A stretch of 64,000 nucleotides of DNA from Hexactinellida sp. DTS-2022 (taxonomy: Eukaryota > Porifera > Hexactinellida). The translations under genes and the position numbers were made by a program. Location: contig JAPNXP010000002.1 in the NCBI GenBank assembly GCA_028753945.1, positions 4,526,001-4,590,000 of the forward strand. The letters run 5' to 3'. Position 1 is the stretch's first letter; each line of letters begins with the position of its first letter. Shown piece by piece: positions 23,171 to 34,914 of the stretch. Under the pieces are notes generated by a model. That model was not told the origin of the DNA, searched no databases, and saw nothing but the letters and a program-made list of their open reading frames with translations.

Positions 23171-25090
23171 GTTTAAATAATAGTTTAAATGGTATCTAGT
23201 ATCTTTTAATTGATCAAAGTGTCTAGTACACAGCTGACAACTGGCCCCACCTGCACCTGATAATATCGCGGACATTTTGCCATCGAACATTGTTCGTTTT
23301 ATTTCGACGAAAGTTTTACCATTAGGGAGAATTATTCCTTCTTTTCCAATTAGTGTATGTAACTTCAGGATTGATAATTGTATCTAAAATGAACTTAACA
23401 TTCTCTTCATTTTCCTTCTGGCAAATCAATGAAACAGGCCTCACTCCAAATGGAGAATTTGGAGTTTCGTTCTCCCACAGTAACGTGCCAGAAACATCTT
23501 TTAATGACAGTAATTTAAAGTAAATAGGATGTAATTTTTGGTATTGAAAGTTGGACTACCATGTTGTTGGTTATATATTTTATGAGAGCCTGTTCCATCT
23601 AGTCCATCAGATACTTTGAGTGTTAGTGGATAAATAAACTTATCACTTTCATTAATAGACTACAACAAACGTACAAATGTGTGGTGTAATAACACTCTGT
23701 ATGAGATGGCAATCCCAATACTATGTTTATCAACAGGAGTTGATATGAATTTTAGATCATTAGTGAGCACAATTTGTGATCGATATTCAAAAATGTCATT
23801 ATATGTAGGGAAACAAAGTTTTCAGTCTTACAAAGCCGACGAAGCTCATTGTATTTCCGTTTACCAATTTGAAGGTGGTCAATAAGAAAAACAGACTTGG
23901 GTAAAGGCATATGTGACAATGGTTTGGAGAAGGTACCGGAACGAATGATTTCTTTACAGACTATTGGAACTTTCTTATCACAAAGCTCGTTTGATATCAG
24001 TTGCAAAACGTACTAGCTATAGTTTTCTTGTCAGTTTCTTCTTTGGTGGCTATAATATCAATCAGGTTTAGAAGTGAAGAAAGACGAGTTCTTAAGGTTA
24101 AATTACGGCAGATTCACCCAAAAAAACACATGAATTTAGTTTTGAAGGTGGGAGTTTGAATTTCACATATATGATGTAAGACATTATAGTTATATCGAAA
24201 CTGAAAACGAAATCTAATTATCTACTATAAATTCGAAATTATTGGGCCTGCAGTATTATGCTAATACAAAAGTCCCATAGGGGGTTTTTATCAGACTCCA
24301 CCTGATAAGTGTGTGGTTTGCAAGATCATTATTTGCTAAAGACCTGTACTGTGTAATCTATCAGATAGATCATCGTTATGGGCGGTTGGTGAGTGGTTTA
24401 GAATTTTGATAAGATCTAAATAAAAAATATTGCGACCTTTTGAAACCAAAAAATGAATAAAAAGGTCATCTTTTTTTGCGAAATTTGATTAAATGCTTGA
24501 TAAAAAAAATTCCAAGTCATAATTCAAAAATGTAAACCGTCTACCAACTCCCCACGCTTATAATCTTTAAATTTTGATTCTTGATAACAAACATTGATGG
24601 CCGCATTGCCAAATTACCGCTTAATATCTACTACCACTTTTGGAAATCGCCCTATGGGAGATTTGTATTAGCCAAATTTTGAAACCAACAAAAAATAAAA
24701 AGTATAATAGATAGGGACATTTTCTTTTTGGTTTATTGATTTGTATCGTATAGGTATATATTTCTCACAATTACAGATTAATACAAGAACTTTCATTCAC
24801 GTGGGGTAATTTAACCTTAAAGCTTTCAGTGTAAGTTCTGATAGAGGTTTTTTGTTTTCGTGAGACAAATGGATTTCTAAGATGGTATTATCTTGAAGTA
24901 AAATTTTCTTCTGAGGACTATTAGTTGGCAAAGGGTAAAAAAGCATCTGCTCCCAAGTCGACAAATTGCCTTTCTTTCGAAAATAGTCGCGCTCAGATGT
25001 CAGACCTCTAAATGTTCCTCGAATTCTCTCAAACTGGCTAATATCGACATCGTATGCTTCAATAAATGTCTGTGTTGCTGAACGAAGTGT
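23171..25090 (-). pseudogene. Transib (RAG1-like) transposase relic
   Basis: Reading the minus strand from about 25090 downward gives a collinear Transib-type protein. First is an N-terminal part (25080-24821, with QFERIRGTFRGL, and later PLPTNSPQKKI and IHLSHENKKPLSEL). It is interrupted by the family-A copy at 24092-24820. It resumes with RLSSLLNLIDIIA and LPKSVFLIDHLQIGKRKY with RRLCKTEN (23752-24091). Then comes VSDGLDGTGSHKIYNQ (about 23590-23625), where the first catalytic aspartate is expected, and LWENETPNSPFGVRP with KENEENVKF (23390-23500). Last is MFDGKMSAILSGAGGASCQL with CTRHFDQLKD (23200-23290), the zinc-binding CxxC region. Established knowledge: Transib transposases share ancestry with the RAG1 recombinase core. 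At least three frameshifts and the loss of everything after the CxxC region mean it is inactive. Confidence 0.78.
24092..24820 (+). mobile_element. TTAA-flanked element family A, copy 4
   Basis: TTAA at 24092-24095 and 24817-24820. Same subfamily as copies 1 and 2 with slightly more differences. It splits the Transib relic; sequence on both sides continues the same minus-strand protein. Confidence 0.9.
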
Positions 25091-25754
25091 TTCTGTATCC
25101 AGAAGGGTAAGCGTCTTTGTTATTCATATGCGACAAATTAAATTGTTCTAGTATTGAAAATAAGAAAAATAATATTATTTGGCAAAAAAAAACGCCGTTA
25201 AAATTGTCAAAGTCCCTCTGATATAATATAAAATTTGGAAACTGTGCTCCTTCGTGCGGGGTTGAAATTTGATGGAAAACAATGACAATATCTATATAAT
25301 CTTTTTCAATCAATAAAAGCTTTTACCCAAGCTCACCCAAAAGTACTTTTTGATGTTTCAATACTGAATTTCTAGTGGAAAATGTGATGGAAATATGGAA
25401 AATTGGAAATAACCCTACTATTTTAAAATTCAAGAAATTCGAGTTCATTTCAACTCTAATATTAACATATGCCTAATTACAATGTTTTGATTTAGTTTCT
25501 AAGGTGATAGAGCTATTATAGTAGCACAATAAATATTTTGAATTTTCACTGTCGAAACCACAAATATGGTTTTGGTTTTCTTTTATATGCATTCCCAAGA
25601 TGAAACAGTGTATCTGCATAACTAATACATCTTATCTCACCAAAATTCATAAACCTATGTTTTAGAGAATGGAGATAAAGAATATTCGCTTTTTAGCAGT
25701 ATCAGAGGAAGTCAAATTTTGAACCCACTTCCTGCTCCTGGCCCACTGTGTATA
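25091..25754. other. No clear gene; possible 5' part of the Transib relic
   Basis: A minus-strand frame at 25059-25313 overlaps the relic's upstream side, but its composition is low-complexity (FFCQIILFFLF) and it may be an intron or decayed sequence. The remainder is AT-rich and unassigned. Confidence 0.35.
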
Positions 25755-25915
25755 TAGCTGTCGAGATAAATAATCGTATAATAATTGGTTAGCTGTCGAG
25801 ATAAATAATCTTTTATAATTGGTTAGCTGTCGAAATAAATAATCTTATAAAATTGGTTGGCTGTCGAGAATGATAATGGTATAATAATTGGTTAACTGTC
25901 GATATAAATAACACT
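25755..25915 (+). repeat. Detached block of the 35-bp satellite
   Basis: About 4.5 units of TAGCTGTCGAGATAAATAAT-type sequence, 5.9 kb from the main array, with no MITE at its borders. Confidence 0.88.
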
Positions 25916-26052
25916 GCCCTGCGTCAAATTTGCTGATTACAATCTTGTGGTCATTTTTAGATGATCGGAGTGTGCCGATTCCAAATTTATCATCAGAATT
26001 GGTGTAGTACGTCATGTTTCATCACAAATGATTGACTAATTATATTCGATAA

Positions 26053-26780
26053 TTAAGGTTAAATTACGGCAGATTCATGTAAAAAAACACATAAATTTCG
26101 TTTTGAAGTAAGATGTTTAATTTTCACATATATAATAGAAGACATTATAGCTATATCGAAACTGAAAACGAAATCGAATTATTTTGAATAAATTCGATTT
26201 TATGGGGCGTGCAGTTTTATGGTAATACAAAAGTCCCATAGGGGGATTTCTTCAGACTCCACCTGATAAGTGTGTCGATCTCAAGATCATTATTAGCTAA
26301 AGACATATTATGTGCGTTATATCACATAAATCATCGTTATATGCTGTAGGTGACTGGTTTAGAATTTTGATTTGACCTAAATAAAAAAAGTTGCGACCTT
26401 TTGAACTAAAGAAATCATTAAAAAGGTCATGTTTTTTATGAGATATTTGATAAAATGTTTGAAAAATAATTTCAGAGTCATAATTCAAAAATGTAAACCG
26501 ACTACCAACTCCGTACGCTTATAATCTTTCAATATTGATTCTGATAACAAACATTGATGGCCGCATTGCCAAATTACACTATAATATCGACCACCACTTT
26601 TTGAAATCGCCCTATGGGAGATTTGTATTAGCCAAATATTGAAACCGACAAAAAATAAAAAGTATAATATATTGAGACATTTTCTTTTTTGTTTATTGCT
26701 TTGTATCGTACCTTGATCTATTTCTAACAATTACAGATTAATACAAGAGATTTCATTCCCGTGGGGTAATTTAACCTTAA
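26053..26780 (+). mobile_element. TTAA-flanked element family A, copy 5
   Basis: TTAA at 26053-26056 and 26777-26780. Nearly identical to copy 3 in opposite orientation, including all subfamily-specific positions I compared (for example GGGGCGTGCAG and ATATTGAGACATTTTC). The two lie 4.5 kb apart. Confidence 0.9.
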
Positions 26781-26842
26781 CGAATATTATATTTTTTTCA
26801 TTTAATATTACCTTTGCCTATAGAAATAAACATATTCGAAGA

Positions 26843-27027
26843 GTACTTTCGACTCCGCTTAATAGAGCCACCTCGGCCCCAGGTTGTTTTGACCAGATTA
26901 TACGGAGAACCCGATTACCGATAATAATGTAAGCCAAACTGTAATTCTGTCTTAAATCCGGTGAAACTTTGGCCCCATTATGCGGAGAAACCGATTAATC
27001 GGTGGCTCTATTGAGCGGAGTTGACTG
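26843..27027. mobile_element. Short TA-flanked MITE
   Basis: Inverted ends CGACTCCGCTTAATAGAGCC and GGCTCTATTGAGCGGAGTTG with ACTG before a TA. About 185 bp with a CGGAGAA..CCGATTA interior. Related in style to family D (the CTCCGCTTAAT core) but with a different interior. Confidence 0.75.
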
Positions 27028-27144
27028 TATGTGCATTTCGAATTAGGCCAAATATCTCCAATCCATTCAACCAATGTTGATGGATTAATTCATAATTTAT
27101 GTTATCTTGTTCTTTTTTGTATTTTATTAGTACTATATTAGAAT

Positions 27145-28835
27145 ATGGCCTATCGGAGAAGGTGTAGAAATTATCCAGACGTATTTTGTTATATTTGTGG
27201 TAGTTCTATGACTTCCAAACAATCCACGTCTATAACATACTTTGTTAAAAAAGCATATTTCGGATATTTTGGTATGCGATTAGGTGATCAGGACAAAACA
27301 TGGGCTCCACATACAGTCTGCCAATCTTGTGTAGAAAATCTGAGACAATGGACAAAAGGAATCAGAAAGAGTCTAAGTTTTGGCATTCCAATGGTATGGA
27401 GAGAGCCTCAAAATCATATTAACGACTGTTACTTTTGTATGACAAATATTTCTGGTTTCAATGCAAAAACCAAGTCATTGATCATTTATCCAAATTTACC
27501 ATCGGCAATTCCACCTGTTCCTCATTCTGTTGAAGTACCTATCCCAGAATTCAGTAAATTGCATGTAATCTCTGAAATTGATGACTGTGAAATAACAGAT
27601 TCATCAAGTGGAGAAAATGATAATTTATTCCTGTCACATCATCTCGTTCTAAGTCTCCCCAATTATTTAATCAGTTTGAATTAAATGATCTCGTACGTGA
27701 TTTAGATTTACCAAAAGAAGCTGCAGAACTTTTAGGTCCTAGACTTAAAGAAAAAAACTTACTCTGCCCAGATACCAAATTTTATTCATACAGAAACAGA
27801 GAGATCGATTTTTTGAGATAATTTGTAATGGAAGATGATTTTGTGTTTTGTCATGATGTCTCAGGGCTAGTTAACGCTCTCGGGTGTCCATATGTACAAG
27901 ATGAATGGAGACTCTTTATTGATAGCTCAAAACAAAGTTTGAAATGTGTATTACTTCATAATGGTAACAAATTTAGTTCCATCCCAATTGGACATTCAGT
28001 ACATTTGAAGGAAAGCTATGAAAACATGAAATTAGTGCTGCATAAGATTAATTATAATCTACACAATTGGGTTATCTGCGGTGACTTAAAAATCATATGC
28101 ATTCTTTTGGGACAGCAATCTGGTCATACTAAATTCCCCTGTTTTTTATTATGGGACAGCCGTGCTAAGAGCGAACACTATTCTAAACAGAGCTGGCCAG
28201 CTAGATCCAAACTTACTGTCGGAGACAAGAAAATTATTCATGAGCCTCTAGTGGATCCTCTCAAGATTCTACTTCCTCCACTTCATATAAAATTGGGACT
28301 GATGAAACTGTTTGTGAGGTCATTAGATAAAGAAGGAAATTGCTTCAAATATATTGCTGAGAAGTTTTCTCATCTAAGTAATGAAAAGAAAATAGCCGGT
28401 ATTTTCGACGGTCCTCAGATAAGAAAACTTGTTCGAGATGATAACTTTTCAAATTCTATGAGTTCCATTGAAAAATGTGCCTGGATTGCATTTGTAGATG
28501 TAATTAAAAACTTCTTAGGAAATACCAAATCTCCTAATTATAAAGTGATTGTTAATGAGTTAATCGATTCTTACAAGCACCTTGGCTGCAATATGAGTGT
28601 GAAGGTTCACTTCCTTCACAGTCATATTGACTATTTTCCAGATAATCTTGGTGCTGTATCCGAGGAACAAGGTGAACGATTCCACCAAGACATCAAAATA
28701 ATGGAAACACGATATCAAGGAAGGTGGGACGTTCATATGATGGCTGATTACTGTTGGTGCCTCAAGAGAGATTGTATTGGTGTTATTCATGCTCGAAAAT
28801 CTAACAAACGGAAGTTCACACCTGATTCAGACTAG
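27145..28835 (+). pseudogene. Broken copy of a multicopy invertebrate gene of unknown function
   Basis: Frame 1 (27145-27684) starts MAYRRRCRNYPDVFCYICG, a CxxC-containing N-terminal domain with further cysteine pairs (CQSC, CYFC). After a frameshift near 27650 the coding continues through NQFELNDLVRDLDLPKEAAE, hits an in-frame TAA at about 27821, then runs to 28835. Conserved-looking stretches there include EWRLFIDSSKQSLKCVLLHN, WVICGDLK, LPPLHIKLGLMK, FLGNTKSPNY, HFLHSHIDYFPDN, GERFHQDI and ADYCWCLKRD. I recognise this combination from many near-identical uncharacterised genes in arthropod and other invertebrate genomes, which suggests a transposon-borne gene, but its biochemical role is not known to me. 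Only two lesions over 1.7 kb means this copy is young. Its start is chosen because family members begin with this MAYRRR-like sequence. Confidence 0.8.
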
Positions 28836-29966
28836 TAATTAATTCTATTTCTTTTGAAACATGTGTAGTCATCTGAATATCTGATTTCATAGTATTTCTT
28901 AGCATAAATGTTCTCAATATGATTAAGTTAGATCAAGGTGTTCTTTCAGAAATTCATTGTATCCCACGACGCCCTAGAATTTTTTCATGACATTCAGTTT
29001 GAGAAACACTTATTACTATATGAAACTGATCCCCACCAACCACACACCTTTGGGTAAGGGGAATCCAAATTTATTATCATCATTATTTTCCAAAATGCAA
29101 AAAGATTATATGATCCGTTAAATTCTTAACTCCTACTTTATCACTTGATTCGAGTCAAAATTTGATCAAACTGTATTAAGCAAACAATAATTGAATCCAA
29201 TCCTGACAAAAAGTGGGGGGGACAAATTATATAGGTGTCCCCCCCACTCCAAAAAGTGGGGGGGATGCGTCCCCCCGTCCCCCCCAGGAGTTGACGCCCA
29301 TGTATATATATATACACACATATCACCCAGGCTTGTGTTTTAATATTAATAGTATAGATGTGCGTATTAATAAGTTTGTGGTACGAAAAAAAAAAATGAA
29401 AAAGCAAAAAGGAAAATGTACAAAAAAATTTATTTTATATAAAATAAATTATTGAAAAATTTGTGATAAAAATATTTTTTACCATCAAAATCGGAATATA
29501 CACAAAATTCTACATTAGAAACAACAAAAATCTCAAGGACCTCGTTTTCTTGGTCAATATCATTTTCTGAGACACCCTTGTCAGAAAAAAAATATTGATC
29601 ATGACACTGTCAGGATCAATATTTTTCTTGGAAAATGGATGTTGAAAATGTAGAATTATTGCATGGCATTATATTCCAGTATACATAGTCATTAAATTTA
29701 GCAATTTAGCATTGAACCTTGTTATTATTGCAAGGCGTGGACAAACTTTAACCAAATAAAATTCTAATAACTTCAATTTATTGAATTCCATGCAAGCTGC
29801 TTCCATATTATCGGAGTCCGCTTTCTTTCGGGACATGTGTATCATGGAATAAATCATGGCAAACGTAGTGATTAATGTTCTAAATGTATAAATATCTACA
29901 CTAGTTGGGATACAGTATAAATAGTATACTAATATATATGAGAATAGAGTTGAATTATATAATATA
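28836..29966. other. No gene; G-rich block and a small hairpin
   Basis: 29210-29300 carries three GTGGGGGGG/CCCCCCAC runs in both orientations, like the G-rich ends of hAT MITEs seen at 31.3 and 34.5 kb. 29562-29632 has a short imperfect hairpin (AAAAATATTGATC and GATCAATATTTTT). The rest is AT-rich. Confidence 0.45.
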
Positions 29967-30153
29967 CAGTAGAGCCTCTGAACAACGGACACCTTAGGAC
30001 CGGAACCGTTGTCCGTTATTTAGAGGTTGTCCGCTATTTAGAGGTTGCTTTTCTATTAGACATATGCTAAATAAATAAATCCGTGCCACGAGGGTTGTCC
30101 GTTATTCAGAGGTTGTCCGCTATTTGGAGTGTCCGTTATGGGAGGCTCCACTG
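29967..30153. mobile_element. TA-flanked MITE with GTCCG(T/C)TATT units
   Basis: Starts CAGTAGAGCCTCTGAACAAC and ends GGGAGGCTCCACTG between TA dinucleotides. It contains several GTTGTCCGTTATTTAGAGG units. 187 bp, no ORF; Tc1/pogo-type by ends and target. Confidence 0.8.
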
Positions 30154-30311
30154 TAGTCATTAACAAAAATTGTATATTTATACTAGGCACTACAGAAGGA
30201 CCATATTTATTGTTATATATAGTTTTGAGTTTTTTTCAATCGTATTTTCAAAGCTATGAGCTGATTTGTAGTGCGGACAATTGATTTCATCCCTTCGAAC
30301 GATTCTAAGTA

Positions 30312-30570
30312 CCGTATTTCCTTGAATAGTAGCCCCCCCTCAAATAATCGCCCCCCTTGAATAATTGCCCCCCCAAAATAGGTCCTAATTATTTTTGACA
30401 CCGCCTAGAATAACCATTGATATCAAATAATCGCCTCCCTACAATTATTGACTCTCTCAAATGATTATATTCCACAAATATTCGCCATTCTCGAAAATCA
30501 TAACATTTTCTTGGGCCTAAATGGGGCTTGAAATCAATAATCGCCCCGTCTACTATTCAAGGCAATACGG
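30312..30570 (+). mobile_element. Family-C MITE, copy 4
   Basis: CCGTATTTCCTTGAATAGTA to TACTATTCAAGGCAATACGG, with TA each side. Same type as 55261-55500, which is nearly its reverse complement. Complete. Confidence 0.85.
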
Positions 30571-31149
30571 TATGTATCCCTCAACATTAATTAGATTACT
30601 CATATCATTACTCTATTCAAGTAATCTCTGACGAAAATAGACATCAATTGTGTATATTTTCCTAAAGTATAAAGTCTAGAGCTTACCTCGAAAATCTAAC
30701 ACATCAATATCCCATTACCAAATCATTGGAATAGAATTGAGACAATATTCCAATTCGTTGCAATCCTTTAAATTCACATGCCAATATATGGTGGTGTCAT
30801 ATCAGTGATATGACAATAAATTTTGAAATTATAAATGTAGTTAGAGCTTAGCTCTAACTTCCTGGTGATATCAATAATCAATTTTAAATTATATCCGATA
30901 ACTGATAAGGTTAGAGACTTAGAAACATTTATTCTGAGTATATTGAATTATAAAAAAGTGACGAAATGGTTGATCGCAGAGACCCCAATATAGCAGATTG
31001 AGGATTGAAATTTGTTTTAAGTATTTATGTGGGAATTCCCATAGGATAAATACGATTCCCATTCCCATCCCATTCCCACGGCAACCTGGAAATTTTACAG
31101 GATTGAACACTCCTAGGTCTTTACGTCAAGTTTTGGAAAATATAATCAA
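30571..31149. other. No gene; one H module
   Basis: GCCAATATATGGTGGTGTCA near 30780 and GAGCTTAGCTCTAACTTCC near 30845 form an H module. A palindromic GGGAATTCCCATAGG block lies near 31030. No coding signal. Confidence 0.5.
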
Positions 31150-31600
31150 AGATGGGGGGAGCCACTTGGGGGTCTGGGGGGGGGCACTGGGAGGTTTACT
31201 AAATATTTCAAGATTTGTTTTTTCAGAAACAAAATCCGGATATATTGAGTAAACAAACGTGATTCTCACCCTCTATCATCCTTTGGTCGTTCAAAAGGAC
31301 CACTTTCATATAAAAATTAAATCCACTGACAGGTCCGGGGGATCGCTCCCAGTGACCCCCCAGCTTCCCCCCAGGGGTGGCGCTAGTTGGAGGCAGGGGG
31401 GGCAATTGCCCCCCGTCGGGGAAAGTTTATACGGGGCAGCTGAACGCGTTCCCTCTCTTTATCCCCCCTCCCTTGGGGATCTTAGCCCCCCTGTCGGGGA
31501 CATCCTGGCGCCACCCCTGCCTCCCCCCCAATTCAGCAATTTGGGAGGGAACGGCTGCCCCAAAACCCCAAACTTGGCGCCTATGGTCACTACATAATGA
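31150..31600. mobile_element. Nested G-rich hAT-like MITEs
   Basis: 31372-31520 has inverted ends CAGGGGTGGCGCTAG and CTGGCGCCACCCCTG around GCCCCCC-rich sequence, a small hAT-type MITE. It sits in a larger, less clear inverted block (GGGGGGAGCCACTTGG near 31156 and CCCCCAGCTTCCCC near 31358). Boundaries are uncertain; frames through this GC-rich block are not genes. Confidence 0.55.
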
Positions 31601-32420
31601 AATTTAACGGCTAAAAGGTTAGTTTTGAATTACTCTATGCGGACTTTCGGCAGTTTTCGCGTTCCTAAACGCAAACATATCTCTATTTATATGCCCTATG
31701 CGTATGTCGCTCCTGGATTTAACACTGCCCTGGATATCAAAGGTGGCCTGGCTTCCACAGGGCCAACTGTGACAGCAACTTCACTGAATGAAACCCGCAG
31801 CCACTAATGTCTTTCGACCAGGGGCGGATAGATGGGAGGGCTAGGGGGACTATAGCCCCCCCTGAGATTTTTCAGGAAATGAGAGTTTTTGATTTTCCAA
31901 TCTGATTACATTGATATAACAACTGGAGTTATTCTATTTTATTTTGTAACTGTTAAGTTTGCTAAAGCTTCTCTCGCAGGAAGCAACAGTGAAAGGTACT
32001 GTAAATAAATTCTCACTGCTATTACAATACTTTGATATGCCTCAGCTAATGAATAATCATAAATGAACTGTAATAGTTCCAAAGGCTCTGTTTTTGGCTT
32101 TAACTCCATGTCCTTCGTTACTGAATTGAAACTCATAACTTCACAACTCAACTTAAATGCATCAAGGTCAGTGCGGTTCTTGACAGCAAGTTCAAAAGCA
32201 GAATTATATACTTTGTGGGGCCTAAATGTAACATTTGAAAGAGAAGTCTAAAATCATTATTTATTTCTCTCAACTTTGTGTACCTACAGTTTAGATGTGA
32301 AATAAACATATCAAACATCTGAAATACTAACATCCTGAACTACGAAATTCATCATCAGGAATTTCTTGGTTTCTTCTTTTTCTTTTCTTGGGATGTTTGG
32401 CTGAATTTCAAAAACCTCAC
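31601..32420. other. No gene seen
   Basis: Short open frames at 31625-31807 and 31939-32151 have no recognisable motif. A G-rich hAT-like trace lies at 31820-31865 (CAGGGGCGGATAG). Confidence 0.4.
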
Positions 32421-32640
32421 TTAAGGTTCAGGTATCCTCTAGAGCAGGGGTGCCCAACCTGTGATTCGCGAATCAAATGTGATTCTTTTCCTGAAAAATA
32501 TGATTCGCGAAGCATTTTGTTGCTTTTTTTTAAAATATAATATAATTTTTGAAAAAAGCATTTTACTTATTTGATCGTAAATAAAATTATTATTGAATAC
32601 AGTTAAAATTGATGATTCTACAATTATAATTACGTTATTT
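32421..32640 (+). mobile_element. Family-B end cut by a hAT-like end
   Basis: TTAAGGTTCAGGTATCCTCT (32421-32440) is the left end of family B. It is followed at once by CAGGGGTGCCCAACCTGTG (32445), a hAT-type terminus, then GATTCGCG repeats. The hAT element interrupted family B a few bases after its end; its right boundary is not visible. Confidence 0.5.
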
Positions 32641-34050
32641 CGGTATTTTAAATCGTACGTTTATTTCTTGCAAAAACATTTGAGTAACTATAGTAACTTT
32701 ATTTATGGAAGTCAAGGAAGATTGTATCAGCGAAAAAATATTTTGTTGGTATTTCTTTACGAACAATTAACATTTTGACAGATATCACGTTTTTATCGTA
32801 ATTTTGGATAACACCTGCTTTTTGTTTATTAAGGTTCTGAAGTGCTCAGCAAATGTAGTTATAATAGTAATGATTAATTACTGAAATTATTGGAACTAAA
32901 TCGACAATACTTTATTAAATTTAATCTAATATAAACACACAATTTAACTAGCACAACGGCCAGTGAGAGATGGAGACTGTCAACTTAGTATATTGCTTGA
33001 CGTAATCCACTTTGGTTTGAATCGAATTATGCATATTTCTCGAATTATGAACCACAATTTTTCTAGCCCTTACCGCCATGGAGAGAGGAAGACTGTCCAC
33101 TTAGTATAATGCTTGTCCTAGCCACTTTGGTTTGACTAAAATTTGATTTTTTATCCAATATAGAATCACACTTCAACATGCTATTCGGGCCCATGGGATG
33201 GGGATACTGTCCAGTTAGTACATTGCTTACCGCTGTCCACTTTCGTTTGACTCTAATTATGCTTATTTCTCTAATAAATCCCACAAATTATCTAGCACTT
33301 ACGGACAGTCGAGAGAGGGAGACTGTCCACTTAGTATATTGCTTGTCCTAGTCCACTTTGGTTTGGCTAAAATTAGTTAATTTTTTGTAATATAGAACCA
33401 CACTTCAACATGCACTTCCGCCAGGGCGAGAGGTAGACTGTCCACTTAGTATATTGCTTATCGTATTCCGCTTTGGTTTGAAGCTATTTATGCTTATTTA
33501 TCTAATATAAACACACAATTTATCTAGAGAGAGGGAGACTGTCCACTTAGTATATTGCTTGTCCAAGTCCACTTTGGTTTGACTCTAATTATGATTATCT
33601 ATCTAATGTAAACCCACAATTTAACTAGCACTACGGCCTGTGAGAGATGGAGAGTGCCCACTTAGTATATTGGTTGTAGTAATCCAGTTTGGTTTGAATA
33701 TAATTATGCATATTTCTCTAATATAATCCCACAATTTATCTAGCTCTAACGGACAGTCGAAAGTTGGAGACTGTCCGCTTAGTATTTTACTCGTCCTAGT
33801 CCACTTTGGTTTGACTAAAATTAGGTATATTATGTAATATAGAACCACATTTCAACATACAATTCTGGCCCTTGGGAGGGTGATACTGTCCAGTTAGTAT
33901 ATTGCTTACTGCAGGTCACTTTTGTTTGACTCTATTTATGCTTATTTCTCCCACATGTATTCTAGCCCTTACAGCCATGGAGAGAGGTAGAATGTCCACT
34001 TAGTATATTGCTTATCGTATTCGACTTTGGTTTGAATCTAATTATGCTTA

Positions 34051-34311
34051 CCGTATTTACTCGAATAGTAGCCTAGGCGATTATTGTTTTTTACTCCATT
34101 TTTGGACCAATAATTTTGATCAATTTTCTAGAATATCACATTTGAATTACAATTTATTTATGATAATCGGTTGATAACCGTATTGTGAGTTATATTAGAT
34201 ATAAATGTTTACTCCGGGTAGCACTAATAAATTTTTATTGTCTACTTTAGGGGGGCGATTAATGGAGGTAGGCGATTATTCGAATAGAGGCTACTATTCG
34301 AATAAATACGA
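34051..34311 (-). mobile_element. Family-C MITE, copy 5
   Basis: CCGTATTTACTCGAATAGTA to TACTATTCGAATAAATACGA. It splits the satellite motif ATGCTTATTTATCT exactly at a TA, proving a TA target. Complete. Confidence 0.87.
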
Positions 34312-34589
34312 TATTTATCTAATATAAACCCACAATTTAACTAGCACTACGAACAGGGAAAGAAGGAGACTGTCCACTTAGTATACTGCTTGTCCTAGTC
34401 CACTTTAGTTTGACTAAATTAGATTTATTTATGTAATATAGAACCTCACTTTAACATGCACTTCCGGCCAGGGCGAGAGGCAGGGACGTCGCCACGGGGG
34501 GGGCATAGGGGGGCAATGCCCCCCCTGGTAAGATTTCATGCCCCGGGACATACCCCCCTGCTAAATTATTGCCAAATATCGTTGTATGT

Positions 34590-34590
<1 letters not shown>

Positions 34591-34635
<45 letters not shown>
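34591..34635. repeat. (ATT)n microsatellite
   Basis: About 15 uninterrupted ATT units inside the hAT element; produces poly-Tyr or poly-Asn reading frames that are not genes. Confidence 0.95.
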
Positions 34636-34914
34636 GTATACATTGCGCGCTTCGCTTGCTTTCGCTGCGCGGCTGCAGAAAGCACCCTTCTGGTTCCTCA
34701 TATATCCCAACCATCAAATAACAGAAGTAACATTTGTAAATTCCTTATAACGTCAACATCTAAACAACAAATATACACACATGGGTTGTTAACAACATTA
34801 TATTTGGAATCAGCTTACTTAATTACTCCATATATAGTCGTTGTAAGTAAGCGGCCACGACCCTTTAAAACATGTAAATTACAAATAATTGATTGGATAT
34901 ATTATTTTTTTCTC

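Noticed and set aside
31259-31607. Proline-rich proteins
   Set aside because: Frames through G/C-rich MITE ends; composition follows the CCCC/GGGG runs.
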